Assembly (NCBI RefSeq): GCF_038967635.1
Contig: NZ_CP152413.1
Location: 6,266,001 to 6,330,000 of the forward strand
Length of the DNA: 64,000 bases
Reading direction: 5' to 3'
DNA from: Bradyrhizobium sp. B124
GTDB taxonomy: Bacteria > Pseudomonadota > Alphaproteobacteria > Rhizobiales > Xanthobacteraceae
The notes under the pieces are model-generated. The model had not been told where the DNA came from. It ran no database searches and worked only from the letters and a program-made list of their open reading frames with translations. Within the stretch, counting starts at the first letter, position 1, and each line of letters opens with the position of its first letter. Both the position numbers and the translations under genes were made by a program. Below are positions 33,110 to 41,890 of this stretch, one piece after another.

Positions 33110-34342
33110 TCAGTTTCCGGCGACTTCGCCGCTGATGACGTCGCCGAACAACTGCCAGCGCTCGCCTTTGAACTGCATCAGCTGCAATTGCTCGATCGGC
33201 TGGAAGTCGGCAGGACCGGTCGACAGCGTCACGCCGGGCAGCAGGCCGCCCTGCGCAAACTGCTTCAGGCTCGCCGCCTGCTTCATCACATTGGCGCGGG
33301 TGAGGTCGTCGCCGCAGCGGCGCAGCACCTCGACCATCGTGGTCGCCATATTGTAGCCCGTCATCGCCGAGGCATCGACGCGGTTGGTGTCGGGCATGTA
33401 CTTGGCGAGCAGTTCGTCGAACGCCTTCATGCCGGCGTCGTCCTTCCACTGCGGGTCGCTGGCGTCCTTGGCGTAGGCCGCCGAGATCACGCCCTGCGCA
33501 TTGTCGAGCCCGGCGGGACGCATCACCGTCGCGGTGGAGGCCGAGACGTTGGAGACGATGGTCACCGGCTTCCAGTTCATCTCACCGAGCTTCTTGATCG
33601 CCTGGGCGCCGAATTTCGGCGTGGTGAAGAAGATGATGACGTCGGGGTTGGCGGATTTCAGCCGCACCACATGGGAATCGATGGTGGGCTCGGCAACTTC
33701 GTAACTCTCCTTGGCGGCGATCCGCGCCGGATCGCTGGCGAAGCCGTCTTCCAGGCCCTTGAGGTAATCCTTGCCCATGTCGTCGTTCTGGTAGAGCACC
33801 GCGACTTTGGCGGCGGGCTTCTCCTTGAGCAGATATTTCGCGTAGATCCGCGACTCGCTCTGGTAGCTCGGCAGCCAGCCCATGGTCCACGGGAACGCTT
33901 TCGGATCGTTCCACTTGGTCGCGCCGGTGGCGACGAACAGCTGCGGCACCTTCTTGGCGTTGAGGTATTTCTGGATCGCGGTGTTGGAGGCGGTGCCGAG
34001 CGTGCCGAACAGGAACAGCACCTCGTCGCTCTCGACCAGCTTGCGCGCCTGCTCGACCGCCTTCGGCGGCGAATAGGCGTCGTCATAGGAGATGAAATTG
34101 ATCTTGCGGCCGTTGATGCCGCCATCGTCGTTGACCTTCTTGAACACCGCCGCCATCGCCTTGCCGACCACGCCATAGGCCGACGCCGGACCGCTATAGG
34201 GCACGATGTTGCCGATCTTGATCTCGGTATCGGTTGCACCGGTGTCGTATTTCTTCTGCGCCCATGCGGCATTGCAGCTCGCGGCGGCGACGGCGAGGCC
34301 GAGCAGGGCGGTTGCGACACGGTGACGGATCGGCTTCGGCAT
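33110..34342 (-). CDS. ABC solute-binding protein, Liv type (array member 1)
   Basis: A periplasmic type I binding protein of 410 aa. The signal peptide ends near AAWAQ; the mature part starts KKYDTGATDTEIKIGNIVPY, as in the other four array members. Shared landmarks: GGINGRKINFISYDDAYSPP, VPQLFVATGATKWNDPK, KVAVLYQNDDMGKDYLKGLE, VMRPAGLDNAQGVISAAYAK and MKQAASLKQF. It differs from the others in F-L-F-G-T-L-G-T-A-S (pocket region near residue 110) and in having no terminator after it; glycerate kinase follows by 21 bp. The N-terminus has a Cys (AAASCNAAWA) in a weak lipobox-like position. Ligand unknown. Confidence 0.92.
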   Translation of the reverse strand: MPKPIRHRVATALLGLAVAAASCNAAWAQKKYDTGATDTEIKIGNIVPYSGPASAYGVVGKAMAAVFKKVNDDGGINGRKINFISYDDAYSPPKAVEQARKLVESDEVLFLFGTLGTASNTAIQKYLNAKKVPQLFVATGATKWNDPKAFPWTMGWLPSYQSESRIYAKYLLKEKPAAKVAVLYQNDDMGKDYLKGLEDGFASDPARIAAKESYEVAEPTIDSHVVRLKSANPDVIIFFTTPKFGAQAIKKLGEMNWKPVTIVSNVSASTATVMRPAGLDNAQGVISAAYAKDASDPQWKDDAGMKAFDELLAKYMPDTNRVDASAMTGYNMATTMVEVLRRCGDDLTRANVMKQAASLKQFAQGGLLPGVTLSTGPADFQPIEQLQLMQFKGERWQLFGDVISGEVAGN

Positions 34343-34471
34343 TTCCCGAAAACTCCTTGTTGTTGCCGGCGCGCTGGGGGGCCGGGTTCTCTTCGGTTGT
34401 TGCCGGTTTTCCTAGCGCATTGCCGGGCAAAGTGTAAGCAGGCATTGCCCCGGGCCGGTCGCCCCATGATG

Positions 34472-34506
34472 AATGAAAAGCCCCCTGCGACGGTATCGCA
34501 GGGGGC
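34472..34506 (-). terminator. Intrinsic terminator after array member 2
   Basis: On the minus strand GCCCCCTGCGA and TCGCAGGGGGC form an 11-bp perfect stem with a 5-base loop, followed by TTTTCATTC. It ends the gene at 34534-35760. Confidence 0.85.
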
Positions 34507-34533
34507 CATTGTCGGTCGATTGTCGGCAGGAAA

Positions 34534-35760
34534 TCAGCCGCCGACGTCGGCGCTGATGACGTCGCCGAACAGCTCCCATTTATCGCCCTTGAACTTCATC
34601 AGCTGCAACTGGCTGATCGGGGCGAAATCGTTTGCGGCGGTATTGATCTTGATGCCGGGCAGCAGCACTTCGGTGCGGAAGTCCTGCAGGCTCGCCGCCT
34701 GCTTCATAATGTTCTCGCGGGTGAGGTTGTCGCCGCACTGCTTCAGCACCTGAACCAGGGTCTGGGCCACGCCGAAGCCGACCACGGTGCCGCCGTCGAG
34801 CTTGTCGCCCTCGGGGAAGTCCTTGGCCATGAAAGCGTAGAATTCCTTCATGCCGGGATCATTGTCCCATTGCTTGTCGGAAGCGTCCTTCAGGTAGGCG
34901 GCGGAGATGATGTCCTGCGCATTCTCGAAGCCGGCCGGTTTGATCACGCTGCCGACTGAGGCCGACACGTTGTTGAGGAAGTGGGTCGGCTTCCAGCCGA
35001 TCTCGGCGACCTTCTTGATCGCCTGCGCCGCGAATTTCGGCGTCGCGATGTCGATGAAGACGTCGGCGTTGCTGGCCTTCAGCTTGACGATGTTGCTGTC
35101 GATGGTCGGCTGGGAAGTCTCGAAGCTCTCCTCGGCGACGATCATGCTGGCGGCCTTCTGGCCGAGACCGTCCTTTAGTCCCTTCAGATAGTCCTTGCCG
35201 TAATCGTCGTTCTGGTAGAGCACGGCGATCTTGGCGTTCGGCATGTTCTTCAGGATGTACTTTGCGTAGATCTGGGTCTCGCTCTGGTAGTTGGGCTGCC
35301 AGCCCATGGTCCAGGGAAGGTCCTTCGGATCGTTCCACTTGGTGGCGCCGGTGGCGACGAACAGCTGCGGCACCTTCTTGGAATTCATGTATTTCTGGAT
35401 CGCCGAGTTCGACGGCGTGCCGAGCGAGTTGAAGATCAGCAGTACCTCGTCGCTTTCGACCAGCTTGCGGGCCTGCTCCACGGCTTTCGGCGGCGAGTAG
35501 GCGTCATCGTAGGAGATGAAGTTGATCTTGCGGCCGTTGATGCCGCCGGCGTCGTTGATCTTCTTGAAATAGGCGGCCTCGGTGCGGCCGATGATGCCGT
35601 AGGCGGAGGCAGGTCCGCTGTAGGGCATGATGTTGCCGATCTTGATCTCGGTATCGCTCGCGCCGGTGTCGTATTTCTTCTGGGCAAGCGCAGCGCTGCT
35701 GGATGTCGCGACGAGCGCGAGCGCGGCCCCGAGGACCGCAAGTCTTGTGGTGGCGGACAT
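34534..35760 (-). CDS. ABC solute-binding protein, Liv type (array member 2)
   Basis: A 408-aa paralogue. The signal peptide ends SSAALAQ, then KKYDTGASDTEIKIGNIMPY. The pocket segment is L-L-I-F-N-S-L-G-T-P-S-N-S, like member 3 and unlike members 1 and 4. Other landmarks: YQSETQIYAKYILKNMPNAK, FIDIATPKFAAQAIKKVAEI, SVIKPAGFENAQDIISAAYL. It has its own terminator, and its upstream gap contains AATACCATC (35836-35844), as does member 4. Most likely it binds an organic acid delivered to the shared permease at 39981-43398. Complete, no frameshift. Confidence 0.92.
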   Translation of the reverse strand: MSATTRLAVLGAALALVATSSSAALAQKKYDTGASDTEIKIGNIMPYSGPASAYGIIGRTEAAYFKKINDAGGINGRKINFISYDDAYSPPKAVEQARKLVESDEVLLIFNSLGTPSNSAIQKYMNSKKVPQLFVATGATKWNDPKDLPWTMGWQPNYQSETQIYAKYILKNMPNAKIAVLYQNDDYGKDYLKGLKDGLGQKAASMIVAEESFETSQPTIDSNIVKLKASNADVFIDIATPKFAAQAIKKVAEIGWKPTHFLNNVSASVGSVIKPAGFENAQDIISAAYLKDASDKQWDNDPGMKEFYAFMAKDFPEGDKLDGGTVVGFGVAQTLVQVLKQCGDNLTRENIMKQAASLQDFRTEVLLPGIKINTAANDFAPISQLQLMKFKGDKWELFGDVISADVGG

Positions 35761-35862
35761 CTATGTCTCTCTCCCTGTTGTCAGACGAATGCGTCGCGGC
35801 CCCCTGTTTCGAGGACTCTCTTGTTATTCGGTGAAAATACCATCTTACCCGGGTCGCCTCAA

Positions 35863-35894
35863 TGAAAAGCCCCTGCGACAACGCCGCAGGGGCT
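35863..35894 (-). terminator. Intrinsic terminator after array member 3
   Basis: On the minus strand AGCCCCTGCG pairs with CGCAGGGGCT (10 bp, 7-base loop), followed by TTTCATT. It ends the gene at 35920-37149 and isolates it from member 2. Confidence 0.82.
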
Positions 35895-35919
35895 CTCGTC
35901 TTTAGTCGACAATTCCGGG

Positions 35920-37149
35920 TTAACCGCCGACGTCGCCGCTCAAAATATCGCCAAAGCGCTCCCAGGTCTGGCCCTTGAAGCGGATCAATTGCAGTTGCGA
36001 GAGCGGCGCGAAATCGATCGCCGAGGTGTTGACCTTGACACCCGGCAACAGGCCGCCGGGTTCGTAATCACGAATGCTGGCCGCCTGCTTCATGACGTTC
36101 TCGCGGGTCAGGTCGTCGCCGCACGCCTTGAGCACATGCACCAGGCCCTGCGAGACGATGTAGGCGTACATCACGGAGGCATCGGCGCGGTTCGCTTCCG
36201 GATAGTATTTATCGAGGAACTCGTTCCAGGCGATCATTGCCTTGTCGGTCTTCCACTGCGGGTCGGTCGGGTCCTTGAAATATTGCGACGAGATGATGTC
36301 CTGGGCGTTCTCGAAGCCCGCTGGCTTGATCACGCTGCCGATCGATCCGGAGACGTTGTTGAGGAAATGCAGCGGATGCCAGTTGAGTTCGGCGTTCTTC
36401 TTGATCGCCTGCGCCGCGAATTTCGGAGTCGTGATGTTGAAGAACACGTCGGCGCCGGAGGCCTTGAGCCTGACGATGTGGGAGTCGATGGTCGGCTCCG
36501 TCACCTCGTAGCTGTCCTCGGCGACGATCATCGATGCGGCCTTGGCGCCGAGCCCGTCCTTGAACCCCTTCAGATAGTCCTTGCCGTAATCGTCGTTCTG
36601 GTAGAGCACCGCGATCTTGGCGTCCGGCTTGTTCTTCAGGATGTACTTTGCGTAGATGATGGACTCGCTCTGGTAGTTGGGCTGCCAGCCCATCGTCCAG
36701 GGAAATTCCCTCGGGTCGTTCCACTTGGTGGCGCCGGTGGCGACGAACAGCTGCGGCACCTTCTTCTGGTTCATGTATTTCTGGATCGCCGAGTTCGGCG
36801 GCGTGCCGAGCGAATTGAAGATCAGCAGCACCTCGTCGCTCTCGACGAGCTTGCGCGCCTGCTCGACGGTCTTCGGCGGCGTGTAGGCGTCGTCATAGCT
36901 GATGAAGGTAACCTTGCGGCCGTTGATGCCACCCTCGGCGTTGATCTTGCGGAAATAGGCCTCCTCGGTCTTGCCGATTACGCCATAGGCGGAAGCCGCC
37001 CCGCTGTAGGGCATGATGTTGCCGATCTTGATTTCGCTGTCGGAGGCACCGATGTCGTATTTCTTCTGCGCGACGGAGGGACTCGTGGTCGCTGCGAGCA
37101 ATGCGAGGGCAGCCGAAAAGGCCCCCAACCGCAAACGGATAGCAGGCAT
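35920..37149 (-). CDS. ABC solute-binding protein, Liv type (array member 3)
   Basis: A 409-aa paralogue, nearest to member 2. The signal peptide ends TTSPSVAQ, then KKYDIGASDSEIKIGNIMPY; Ile replaces Thr in the K-K-Y-D-T motif of the others. Pocket segment L-L-I-F-N-S-L-G-T-P-P-N-S; further PREFPWTMGWQPNYQSESII, FFNITTPKFAAQAIKKNAEL, IISSQYFKDPTDPQWKTDKA. The KKNAEL and YFKDPTD stretches are distinctive and suggest a different ligand preference. It has its own upstream gap (37150-37256, with GAATACC at 37225-37231) and its own terminator. Confidence 0.92.
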   Translation of the reverse strand: MPAIRLRLGAFSAALALLAATTSPSVAQKKYDIGASDSEIKIGNIMPYSGAASAYGVIGKTEEAYFRKINAEGGINGRKVTFISYDDAYTPPKTVEQARKLVESDEVLLIFNSLGTPPNSAIQKYMNQKKVPQLFVATGATKWNDPREFPWTMGWQPNYQSESIIYAKYILKNKPDAKIAVLYQNDDYGKDYLKGFKDGLGAKAASMIVAEDSYEVTEPTIDSHIVRLKASGADVFFNITTPKFAAQAIKKNAELNWHPLHFLNNVSGSIGSVIKPAGFENAQDIISSQYFKDPTDPQWKTDKAMIAWNEFLDKYYPEANRADASVMYAYIVSQGLVHVLKACGDDLTRENVMKQAASIRDYEPGGLLPGVKVNTSAIDFAPLSQLQLIRFKGQTWERFGDILSGDVGG

Positions 37150-37251
37150 TTTGATCTCCCTTGGATCACGGTGAATGTGTCACGATTTTTGGAGTGGGAG
37201 CACTTTGCGGCTCCTTTCGGCATTGAATACCTTTCGTCAGGTGCCAGCAAC

Positions 37252-37284
37252 AGAAAGCCCCCCCGCGGCGCTGCCGCGGAGGGC
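37252..37284 (-). terminator. Hairpin between array members 4 and 3
   Basis: On the minus strand GCCCTCCGCGGC and GCCGCGGGGGGGC pair around AGC, followed by TTTCTG. It lies downstream of member 4 (ends 37377). The T run is short, so it is a moderate terminator. Confidence 0.7.
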
Positions 37285-37308
37285 GTCATTTAGTCGAACG
37301 CGTTGCGA

Positions 37309-37370
37309 GGAAAGCCGGTGCCGCGAAATCGCTTCGCAACACACGCGAAGCGTTTGCGTGGAGATCGTGC
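37309..37370. repeat. Degenerate palindromic repeat, family G copy 3
   Basis: GGAAAGCCGGTGCCGCG, CACGCGAAGCGTTTGCGTGG and GATCGTGC align with the right part of the repeat at 10653-10724. It follows the stop of array member 4. Confidence 0.5.
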
Positions 37371-37376
37371 GTCGTC

Positions 37377-38603
37377 CTAGTTGCTGAGCCCGCTCGAGAT
37401 GATGTCGCCGAACAGCTCCCACTTCTCGCCCTTGAAGCGCATCAGCTGCAACTGCTTGATCGGCGCGAAGTCGGTCGCCGAGGTGTTGATGCTGATGCCC
37501 GGCAGCAGCGTGCCGGGGACATAGTCCTTCAGACTCGCGGCCTGCTTCATGATGTTGGCGCGGGTGAGATCGTCACCGCACATCTCCAGCACCTGCGCCA
37601 TGGTCTGTGCGGCGGCGTAACCGTAGGAGGTGGCACCGTCGAGCTTGTTGGCGTCGGGATAATCCTTCTTGAGGAAGGCAAGGAATGTCTCCATGCCCGG
37701 ATCCTTGTCCCATTGCGGATCGGCGCCGTCCTTGAGATAGGACGCCGACAGGATGCCCTGCGAGTTCTCGAAGCCGGCCGGCTGCATGACGCCGCCGACC
37801 GAGGCTGAGACATTGGCGACGAATTGCAAGGGGGTCCACGCGATTTCGGCGGCCTTCTTGATCGCCTGTGCCGCGAATTTCGGTGACGTGATGCTGATGA
37901 AGGTATCGGCGCCAGCGGCCTTCAGCTTGACGATATGACTGTCGATCGCAGGCTCCGACGTCTCGTAAGCTTCTTCGGCGACGATCATCGAGGCCTTGTC
38001 GCCGAAGGCGTCCTTCAGGCCCTTGAGGTAGTCCTTGCCGAAATCGTCGTTCTGGTAAAGCACGGCAATCTTGGCGTCGGGCTTGTGCTTCATGATGTAT
38101 TTTGCGTAGACCCGCGCTTCGTCCTGGTAGGACGGCTGCCAGCCCATGGTCCATGGATAGTTCTTGGGGTCGTTCCACTTGGAGGCGCCGGAGGCGATGA
38201 ACAGCTGCGGCACCTGCTTTTCGTTCATGTATTTCCGGATCGCCGCGTTGCCTGCGGTGCCGACCGAGCCGAACAGCAGCAGCACCTCGTCGTCCTCGAC
38301 CAGCTTGCGCGCCTGCTCCACCGTCTTGGGCGGCGAGTAGCCGTCGTCATACGAGATGAACGTGATCTTGCGGCCGTGGATGCCGCCGGCCTGGTTGATC
38401 CTCTTGAAGTAGGCCGCCTCGGTCCTGCCGATCACCCCATAGGCCGAGGCGGGGCCGCTGTAGGGCATGATGTTGCCGATCTTGATCTCGGTGTCGCTGG
38501 CCCCGGTGTCGTATTTCTTCTGCGCCAGCGCGACATTGCAGCTCGTCAGGATCAGAGCCAATGCGGACAAGAGCGCCGTCAGGGACGGACGTGCGGCAGT
38601 CAT
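37377..38603 (-). CDS. ABC solute-binding protein, Liv type (array member 4)
   Basis: A 408-aa paralogue. The N-terminus ALILTSCNVALAQ offers two processing routes: a lipobox (L-T-S-C) or signal peptidase I cleavage at A-L-A-Q, then KKYDTGASDTEIKIGNIMPY. The pocket segment is L-L-L-F-G-S-V-G-T-A-G-N-A; further GGIHGRKITFISYDDGYSPP (His for Asn), VPQLFIASGASKWNDPK (Ser for Thr) and FISITSPKFAAQAIKKAAEI, so it is the most divergent at the ligand-facing positions. I use the ATG at 38603; the open frame continues upstream to 38666. Own upstream gap with the perfect palindrome GTATTCAATAC, own terminator. Confidence 0.92.
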   Translation of the reverse strand: MTAARPSLTALLSALALILTSCNVALAQKKYDTGASDTEIKIGNIMPYSGPASAYGVIGRTEAAYFKRINQAGGIHGRKITFISYDDGYSPPKTVEQARKLVEDDEVLLLFGSVGTAGNAAIRKYMNEKQVPQLFIASGASKWNDPKNYPWTMGWQPSYQDEARVYAKYIMKHKPDAKIAVLYQNDDFGKDYLKGLKDAFGDKASMIVAEEAYETSEPAIDSHIVKLKAAGADTFISITSPKFAAQAIKKAAEIAWTPLQFVANVSASVGGVMQPAGFENSQGILSASYLKDGADPQWDKDPGMETFLAFLKKDYPDANKLDGATSYGYAAAQTMAQVLEMCGDDLTRANIMKQAASLKDYVPGTLLPGISINTSATDFAPIKQLQLMRFKGEKWELFGDIISSGLSN

Positions 38604-38633
38604 GGTTTCCCCACCTCGGGTTCTTAATTTGGA

Positions 38634-38644
38634 GTATTCAATAC
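38634..38644. promoter_or_regulatory. Palindrome GTATTCAATAC upstream of array member 4
   Basis: A perfect 11-bp palindrome, 31 bp before the start. Related AATACC strings lie upstream of member 2 (35836) and member 3 (37226). It may be a common regulator site for the array. Confidence 0.45.
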
Positions 38645-38663
38645 CATCGGCGCAGGGCGTCAA

Positions 38664-38696
38664 CAAAAAGCCCCCGCGACTGATATCGCGGAGGCT
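38664..38696 (-). terminator. Intrinsic terminator after array member 5
   Basis: On the minus strand AGCCTCCGCGA pairs with TCGCGGGGGCT (10 of 11) with a 6-base loop, followed by TTTTTGTTG. It ends the transporter operon that includes member 5 and isolates member 4. Confidence 0.85.
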
Positions 38697-38721
38697 GCTG
38701 TTTTATTCCCGCAGTGCAACC

Positions 38722-39951
38722 TCACTCGGAGGGCACGTCGCCGGAAATGATGTCACCGAACAGTTCCCACTTCTGACCCTTGAAGCGCTGCATCTGCAGC
38801 TGGGCGATCGGGGCGAAGTCGGTGGCGGCGGTGTTGATCTTGACGCCGGGCAGCAGGGTGTCCGGCGTAAAGTCCTTCAGGCTCGCCGCCTGCTTCATGA
38901 CGTTGGCGCGCGTGAGATCATCGCCGCACATTTCCAGCACCTTGGCGAGCGTCTGCGCGGCGCCATAGCCGTAGACATAGCCGCCGTCGGTCTTGTCGGC
39001 GCCCGGCATGTACTTGTCGAGAAACTCGGACCACTTCTTCATGCCGGGGTCGTTGTTCCACTGCGAGTCGGCACCATCCTTGGCGTAGGCTGCCGACAGC
39101 ACGCCCTGCGCGTTGTCGAAGCCGGCCGGCTGCATCACGCTGCCGACCGAGGCCGACACGTTGGTGATGATCTGCAGCGGCTTCCAGCCGAGCTCGGCGG
39201 TCTTCTTGATGGTCTGCGCGCCGAACTTCGGCGTGGTGTAGATCAGCAGCACGTCCGGATTGGCGGCCTTGATCTTGACGATGTGGCCGTCGATCGACGG
39301 CTCGGACACCTCATAGCTCTCCTCCATGATGATGCTGGAGGCTGCCTTGGCGCCAAAACCGTCCTTGGTGCCCTTGAGGTAGTCTTTGCCGAAATCGTCG
39401 TTCTGATAGAGGATCGCGACCTTGGCGTCGGGCTTCTCCTTCATCAGCCACTTGGCGTAGATCTGCGCTTCGCTCTGGTAGCTCGGCTGCCAGCCCATGG
39501 TCCACGGGAAGTTCTTCGGATCGTTCCACTTGGTGGCGCCGGTGGCGACGAACAGCTGCGGGATCTTCTTGGAATTCAGGTATTTCTGGATCGCGGTGTT
39601 GGACGGCGTGCCGAGCGGGTTGAAGACCAGCAGCACTTCGTCGCTCTCGACCAGCTTGCGCACCTGCTCGACCGCCTTCGGCGGCGAATAGGCGTCGTCA
39701 TAGCTGACGAAATTGACCTTGCGGCCGTTGATGCCGCCGCGGTCGTTGATCATCTTGAAGTAGGCTTCTTCGGTCTTGCCGATCACGCCGTAGGCGGAGG
39801 CCGGTCCCGAATAGGGGATGATGTTGCCGACCTTGATCTCGGTATCGCTTGCGCCGGTGTCGTATTTCTTTTGGGCGAATGCGGCAGTGGACGTCGCGGC
39901 AACAGCGACGATCGCCGCGGAAATCGCGGCGATCCGAACGGTAGAAAGCAT
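38722..39951 (-). CDS. ABC solute-binding protein, Liv type (array member 5)
   Basis: A 409-aa paralogue and the one directly joined to the transporter: its ATG (39951) lies 29 bp after the LivM-type stop. The signal peptide ends STAAFAQ, then KKYDTGASDTEIKVGNIIPY. Pocket segment L-L-V-F-N-P-L-G-T-P-S-N-T; further YFKMINDRGGINGRKVNFVS, LLIYTTPKFGAQTIKKTAEL, VMQPAGFDNAQGVLSAAYAK. The Q-S-E-A-Q-I-Y-A-K-W stretch is distinctive. Probably the original binding protein of the operon, from which members 1-4 arose by tandem duplication. The frame is open further upstream into the permease gene, but the signal peptide fixes the start. Confidence 0.93.
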   Translation of the reverse strand: MLSTVRIAAISAAIVAVAATSTAAFAQKKYDTGASDTEIKVGNIIPYSGPASAYGVIGKTEEAYFKMINDRGGINGRKVNFVSYDDAYSPPKAVEQVRKLVESDEVLLVFNPLGTPSNTAIQKYLNSKKIPQLFVATGATKWNDPKNFPWTMGWQPSYQSEAQIYAKWLMKEKPDAKVAILYQNDDFGKDYLKGTKDGFGAKAASSIIMEESYEVSEPSIDGHIVKIKAANPDVLLIYTTPKFGAQTIKKTAELGWKPLQIITNVSASVGSVMQPAGFDNAQGVLSAAYAKDGADSQWNNDPGMKKWSEFLDKYMPGADKTDGGYVYGYGAAQTLAKVLEMCGDDLTRANVMKQAASLKDFTPDTLLPGVKINTAATDFAPIAQLQMQRFKGQKWELFGDIISGDVPSE

Positions 39952-39980
39952 AATGTCTCCTGGTTTGGTTCTAAAGATTC

Positions 39981-40997
39981 TTAGTTTTTCTTGAGCTTTG
40001 CGGCCAGTTGCTGGGCAACGATCGCAACCTGCCTGGCGCCGTGCGGCACGAGGAAGATGACGAGGAACAGCAACACGCCGAACACCGCGCCGGAGAGGCC
40101 CTTCGAGATGCCTTCGGCGATGTTCGGCACGAAGATGATGAAGGCGGAACCTACGATCGAGCCGGGCAGCCAGCCGACGCCGCCGACGACCATGCCGAGG
40201 AACAGCGAGATCGCAAGCTGGATAGTGTAGCCGTCGGGCGCCACGAACTGCACCGCGATGGCGCCGAGACCGCCGGCAACGCCGGTGATGCCGGCCGAGA
40301 CGCCGAACGCCAGCGTCTTGTACAGCGCGACGTCGACGCCCATCGCGGAAGCCGCGATCTCGTTGTCGCGGATCGCCATGAAGGCGCGGCCGGAGCGCGA
40401 GCGCAGCAGGTTCACCGAGGCGACGTAGATCGCGATCGAGACCGCCAGGGTGAAGTAGTAGAGCCACATGTCCTGCCCCATCGGCAGCCCAAACGGGGCA
40501 TCCGGCTTGGTGACGACGAGGCCCTGCACGCCGCCGGTCCAGTGCTCGAAATAGCCGAGCTTGAGGAGCTGCGGCATTGCGGTCGCGAGCGCGAAGGTCG
40601 CGAGCGCCAGATAGACGCCGGATAGCCGCAGCGCCGGCTGGCCGAACAGGAAGCCGAAGCCGAAGCAGACGATGCCGGCGACCGGCAGCGTCAGGGCATA
40701 GTTCATGCCCGCATGCTCCATCAGGATCGCCGACGTATAGGCGCCGACGGCATAGAACGCGCTCTGGCCGAGCGAGAACTGGCCGCTTCCGCCGGTCAGG
40801 ATGTTGAGCGCCATCACCGCGAGGGCGTAGATCAGAAGCATCGTCATCTGGAAGATGATGAAGTTCTTCACGAACAGCGGGATCAGGATCAGCGTGGCAA
40901 GCACGACGAGCGAGGTGCCGTAGCCCAGCGTCATGGCACGCTTGGGCACAGCCTCGACGGCGGGGGCTTCTGTGACGATTTCTTCAGCGGCGCTCAT
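39981..40997 (-). CDS. ABC transporter permease, LivM type
   Basis: A Liv-type permease of 338 aa with about 8-10 helices after an acidic/Pro-Val cytoplasmic start of some 25 residues. Landmarks: NILTGGSGQFSLGQSAFYAV, LLRSRSGRAFMAIRDNEIAA (EAA-like loop contacting the ATPase) and LFLGMVVGGVGWLPGSIVGS. I use the ATG at 40997, 2 bp after the LivH stop; a TTG at 41003 is in frame. Cotranscribed with the two ATPases, the LivH-type permease and binding protein 5. Confidence 0.92.
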   Translation of the reverse strand: MSAAEEIVTEAPAVEAVPKRAMTLGYGTSLVVLATLILIPLFVKNFIIFQMTMLLIYALAVMALNILTGGSGQFSLGQSAFYAVGAYTSAILMEHAGMNYALTLPVAGIVCFGFGFLFGQPALRLSGVYLALATFALATAMPQLLKLGYFEHWTGGVQGLVVTKPDAPFGLPMGQDMWLYYFTLAVSIAIYVASVNLLRSRSGRAFMAIRDNEIAASAMGVDVALYKTLAFGVSAGITGVAGGLGAIAVQFVAPDGYTIQLAISLFLGMVVGGVGWLPGSIVGSAFIIFVPNIAEGISKGLSGAVFGVLLFLVIFLVPHGARQVAIVAQQLAAKLKKN

Positions 40998-40999
40998 GA

Positions 41000-41878
41000 T
41001 CAAACTCGCTTGACGATGGCGCGGCCGAACAGGCCTGCCGGTTTAACGACCAGGACGACGATGATCAGCGCGAGCGCGATCGGAAGTTTCAGTTCATTGC
41101 CGACGCCGGGGATGTAGGTGCCGACGAGGTTCTCGAAGATGCCGACCAGGAAACCGCCCATCACGGCGCCGAACGGCGAGGTCAGGCCGCCGAGCACGGC
41201 TGCGGCGAATCCGTAGATCAGCACGCCGAGCATCATGTTCGGCTCGAGGAACACCACCGGCGCGATCATCATGCCGGCGATCGAGCCGATCGCAGACGCC
41301 ATGCCCCAGCCCAGCGCGATCATCCAGGAGGTATTGATGCCGACCAGCCGGGCCGATTCAGGCAGCGAGGCGGCCGCCCGCATCGCAAGGCCGACCCGGG
41401 TGAAGCGGAAGAAGAAGAACAGCAGCGCCAGCATCAGCAGCGTGATGCCGATCATGCCGGCCTGGTGGGTCGAGATCAGCTGGCTGCCGAGGAACGGCGA
41501 GGAGCCGAACGGCGTCGGATACTGCTTGATGGTGAAGTCCCAGATCAGGCCGGCGACCGAGTTGATGATCGCATACAGCGCGATGAAGCCGGCGACATTG
41601 GTCAGGATCGGGGCCTTGGCCAGCGGCTTGAACAGCAGCCGCTCGATGACGATGCCGGCGGCAAACGAAAACGCGACGGTGAGCACGAAGGCGCCCCAAT
41701 ATGGCACACCCCATTGCATCAGCTGCCAGGACACGAAGGTCGAGAACATCGCCATTTCGCCCTGGGCAAAATTCAGGTGGTCGATGGCCTGGTAGATCAT
41801 CACGACCGCGAGCGCCATGCAGGCATAGATCGCGCCCGTGGCGATGCCGGCCAGGACCTGGTTGGCAAAAAGCTCCAT
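41000..41878 (-). CDS. ABC transporter permease, LivH type
   Basis: A Liv-type permease of 292 aa with about 8 helices. The near N-terminal IDHLNFAQGEMAMFSTFVSW carries the family motif N-F-A-Q-G-E; RVGLAMRAAASLPESARLVG is the ATPase-contact loop; AAVLGGLTSPFGAVMGGFLV lies in the second half. 12 bp separate it from the ATPase upstream. Partner of the LivM-type subunit downstream, forming one heterodimeric pore for the five binding proteins. Confidence 0.93.
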   Translation of the reverse strand: MELFANQVLAGIATGAIYACMALAVVMIYQAIDHLNFAQGEMAMFSTFVSWQLMQWGVPYWGAFVLTVAFSFAAGIVIERLLFKPLAKAPILTNVAGFIALYAIINSVAGLIWDFTIKQYPTPFGSSPFLGSQLISTHQAGMIGITLLMLALLFFFFRFTRVGLAMRAAASLPESARLVGINTSWMIALGWGMASAIGSIAGMMIAPVVFLEPNMMLGVLIYGFAAAVLGGLTSPFGAVMGGFLVGIFENLVGTYIPGVGNELKLPIALALIIVVLVVKPAGLFGRAIVKRV

Positions 41879-41890
41879 TGTGCCAGCTCC

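Noticed and set aside
31748..34753. 1001-codon open frame on the plus strand
   Set aside because: It lies antisense to glycerate kinase and binding proteins 1 and 2, is rich in Arg/His/Gly/Val as expected of a GC-rich shadow frame, and contains no recognisable domain.
33110..39951. Five binding proteins as an assembly duplication artefact
   Set aside because: The five differ in signal peptides, pocket residues, terminators and gap sequences, so they are diverged paralogues and not repeated assembly of one gene.
38722..40467. Longer start for binding protein 5, reaching into the LivM gene
   Set aside because: The signal peptide begins at 39951, and the upstream part overlaps the well-supported permease in another frame.
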